Assembly: GCA_029266935.1 (NCBI GenBank)
Contig: JAQSVY010000114.1
Coordinates: forward strand, 1-5,581
DNA length: 5,581 nt
Source of the DNA: Burkholderiales bacterium
GTDB taxonomy: Bacteria; Pseudomonadota; Gammaproteobacteria; Burkholderiales; SG8-39
Direction of reading: 5' to 3'
Position 1 is the stretch's first letter. Each line of letters opens with the position of its first letter. Position numbers and translations under genes: made by a program. Below, piece by piece: positions 5,545-5,581 of this stretch. The notes beneath the pieces were generated by a model, which was not told the origin of the DNA, did no database searches, and worked only from the letters and a program-made list of their open reading frames with translations.

Positions 5545-5581
5545 ATGTTCTGGAAACTCGCGGCCGCCGTGGCGGCTGCTG
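5545..5581 (+). CDS. start of a downstream gene, possibly SPFH/stomatin-like
   Basis: Only 12 codons are visible, reading MFWKLAAAVAAA, before the window ends. One lysine followed by an alanine/valine-rich run suggests an N-terminal membrane anchor or signal peptide. The gene begins 9 nt after the NfeD stop codon, so the two are likely in one operon. A stomatin/paraslipin (QmcA-type) protein is the usual partner of NfeD and normally has an N-terminal hydrophobic anchor, but the visible residues are too few to confirm the family. Confidence 0.5.
   Translation, partial: MFWKLAAAVAAA

Overview
The window is uniformly GC-rich chromosomal DNA with tightly packed genes and typical proteobacterial families: DUF1223, a CaiB/BaiF CoA-transferase, an MhpD-type hydratase and NfeD. 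A high-GC proteobacterium, possibly a betaproteobacterium, is the best guess. The lineage is inferred from gene content only. I see no RNA genes, CRISPR arrays, insertion sequences or tRNA/att scars, and no intergenic gap longer than about 90 bp.

Layout, left to right. (1) 1-1063, minus: an MFS transporter whose C-terminal end runs off the left edge. (2) 1111-1881, plus, divergent from it: an exported DUF1223 thioredoxin-fold protein with a CSSC motif. (3) 1963-3084, plus: a DGQHR-domain protein related to DndB/DpdB, preceded by its own leader with a possible -10 box, a G-rich element and a strong Shine-Dalgarno sequence. (4) 3081-4259 and 4256-5023, both minus: a two-gene unit with the 2-keto-4-pentenoate hydratase-like gene first and a family III CoA-transferase second, joined by an ATGA stop/start overlap. 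(5) 5110-5535, plus: a short NfeD-like membrane protein. (6) 5545 onward, plus: the first 12 codons of another gene with a hydrophobic N-terminus, plausibly the SPFH/stomatin-type partner of NfeD.

How the genes relate. The hydratase and CoA-transferase look co-translated and probably serve one catabolic route for organic acids or CoA thioesters; the substrate cannot be read from sequence. NfeD and the gene after it probably form a membrane-organisation pair. The MFS and DUF1223 genes share a 47-bp divergent start region but have no obvious functional link. The DGQHR gene is the outlier. Its family is best known from DNA phosphorothioation (dnd) and 7-deazaguanine DNA modification (dpd) clusters, yet here it sits alone between housekeeping-type genes. 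It is the best candidate for undescribed biology in the window. The sequence does not demonstrate a complete novel system.
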